From contig JABSPG010000227.1 in NCBI GenBank assembly GCA_013214445.1, positions 1 to 6,656 on the forward strand: 6,656 nt of DNA, read 5' to 3'. Below are positions 6,129 through 6,656 of this stretch, one piece after another (the stretch's first letter is position 1; every line of letters starts with the position of its first letter). This DNA is from Ekhidna sp. GTDB taxonomy: Bacteria > Bacteroidota > Bacteroidia > Cytophagales > Cyclobacteriaceae. Both the position numbers and the translations under genes were made by a program. The notes under the pieces are model-generated. The model searched no databases. It saw only the letters and a list, made by a program, of their open reading frames with translations, and had not been told where the DNA came from.

Positions 6129-6347
6129 ATGATTTGGCTTTACATTCTGATTGCGGGTGTGATAGGCCTTCAGGTGTATCTCTTTATTCTTGGTAGGCGA
6201 ATAAGAAAAAAAGAGAAGGAAAATAATGTGCTCTTCAAGTACGACATAAACTCCCGCCAAAGAGCCTGGCAGCTTCTGGCGGATCCTACCGTTCCTGATG
6301 AGGATAAAAAGAAGATCAGAGAGTTATACGATCAAGAGGGAGAGTAA
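6129..6347 (+). CDS. Small single-pass membrane protein, unknown function
   Basis: A 72-residue protein I do not recognise. Residues 3-22 (WLYILIAGVIGLQVYLFILG) are a clear transmembrane helix. A strongly basic stretch RRIRKKEKE (23-31) follows, so the positive-inside rule predicts N-out/C-in with a ~50-residue cytoplasmic tail. The tail contains RQRAWQLLADPTVPDEDKKKIRELYDQEGE, which looks helical and charged. There is no lipobox and no cleavable-signal signature. Its ATG directly abuts the comB TAG with no gap, so it is read as the last gene of the operon and is probably translated by termination-reinitiation. Reality as a gene is supported by the tight junction, the well-formed TM/basic boundary and the high charge. 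It ends 3 bp before a convergent gene. Confidence 0.75.
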   Translation: MIWLYILIAGVIGLQVYLFILGRRIRKKEKENNVLFKYDINSRQRAWQLLADPTVPDEDKKKIRELYDQEGE

Positions 6348-6358
6348 ATTTTACTTTC
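6340..6358. repeat. Dyad spanning the two convergent stop codons
   Basis: AGTAAA (6343-6348) and TTTACT (6350-6355) are perfect arms around a single T. G-T, A-T and G-C pairs extend them to 6340 and 6358. Both stop codons lie inside, so part of the symmetry follows from TAA facing TTA. No T-run follows on either strand. It is at most a weak bidirectional end signal. Confidence 0.22.
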
Positions 6359-6656
6359 GATAATCTACCGAACTCATTTCTCCTTTTTCATTTACAATAT
6401 TGGTTTCCTTACCAGGGATTATATCAGTATTATGAGCTGAGACACAGACCCACCCTTCTTTTTCTCTTTTCAATACAAAACTGAATAGGTTCATCCTAGC
6501 TGACGGCTTATTGAGTCCTTCTATACCCGTTTGGCCAGTTAATTTCATTCGTGAATGGACTAGACAAATTTCTTCGCTCAAAAACTTGGTTGTTGTCTTT
6601 CTCACCTCAGCGTGAGATTCATTAAAGATTACTTTTAATCCATAATCATGTGCTTT
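6351..6656 (-). CDS. SgcJ/EcaC-like (SnoaL/NTF2-like fold) protein, C-terminal part, 5' end outside window
   Basis: This is the last ~101 residues of a gene whose frame stays open to the right edge, reading KAHDYGLKVIF at the edge. The GTG at 6605-6603 is therefore an internal codon rather than the start. The pattern FLSEEICLVHSRMKLTG, followed by FSFVLKREKEGWVCVSAHNTDIIPG, matches the C-terminal half of SgcJ/EcaC-type SnoaL-like proteins. In these an alpha+beta cone presents a 'dGW+v...HNT' strand. Members are usually ~130-160 residues and mostly of unknown reaction despite the 'oxidoreductase' label. It ends in EKGEMSSVDYRK. It is convergent with the small membrane protein gene, with a 3-bp gap. 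Confidence 0.62.
   Translation of the reverse strand, partial: KAHDYGLKVIFNESHAEVRKTTTKFLSEEICLVHSRMKLTGQTGIEGLNKPSARMNLFSFVLKREKEGWVCVSAHNTDIIPGKETNIVNEKGEMSSVDYRK

Noticed and set aside
6603..6605. GTG as the start of the right-edge - strand gene
   Set aside because: The frame continues open to 6656 with sensible sequence, and a start here would remove about half of the SnoaL-like fold.
1..6656. Mobile element, CRISPR array, phage, defence system or RNA gene
   Set aside because: No transposase, integrase, regularly spaced repeats, terminal inverted repeats, or tRNA/rRNA-like sequence was seen. Gene content and base composition look uniform and chromosomal.

Overview
This is a stretch of ordinary chromosome from a member of the Bacteroidota, most likely a marine-type Cytophagales. 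The assignment is inferred from several signs. The sigma-70 factor is short and lacks region 1.1. A TAnnTTTG-type promoter lies upstream of it. Translation starts have A-rich leaders rather than Shine-Dalgarno sequences. There is a secreted protein with a CarboxypepD_reg-like domain and an 'AFSQ' signal-peptide end, and a MacB/FtsX-type permease ending in the SPVxSMRYE style common in this phylum. No database search was possible, so family names rest on recognised motifs.

Layout: the window opens inside an ABC transporter permease gene on the + strand (1-797), of which only the C-terminal part is present. Convergent to it, on the - strand, is a secreted protein with an N-terminal carboxypeptidase-regulatory-like domain and an unrecognised C-terminal part (858-1901). 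A divergent 287-bp promoter region (1902-2188) holds a good Bacteroidota promoter for the sigma factor gene plus several palindromes. The rpoD-type gene (2189-3061) ends in a strong intrinsic terminator (3082-3119). Only 14 nt later begins csaA (3134-3466), a tRNA-binding-domain protein. A 95-nt gap occupied by a nested inverted repeat then leads to a tight four-gene unit: exoA/xth (AP endonuclease), gcvT (glycine cleavage T-protein), comB (2-phosphosulfolactate phosphatase family) and a 72-residue single-pass membrane protein. The joins in this unit are +6, -4 (ATGA) and 0 nt, so it is very probably one operon. A convergent - strand gene fragment of the SgcJ/EcaC (SnoaL/NTF2-like) type runs off the right edge.

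How the genes work together: most are housekeeping functions (transcription initiation, RNA binding or chaperone, DNA repair, one-carbon metabolism) without one obvious shared pathway. The least expected element is comB. It is translationally coupled to gcvT and abuts an uncharacterised small membrane protein, in a lineage not known to make coenzyme M.

I looked for mobile elements, CRISPR arrays, phage or defence genes, rRNA and tRNA and found none. I do not see a clearly novel system. The findings are modest leads: promoter palindromes, an odd terminator/start arrangement, a structured intergenic region, the comB context and orphan domains.
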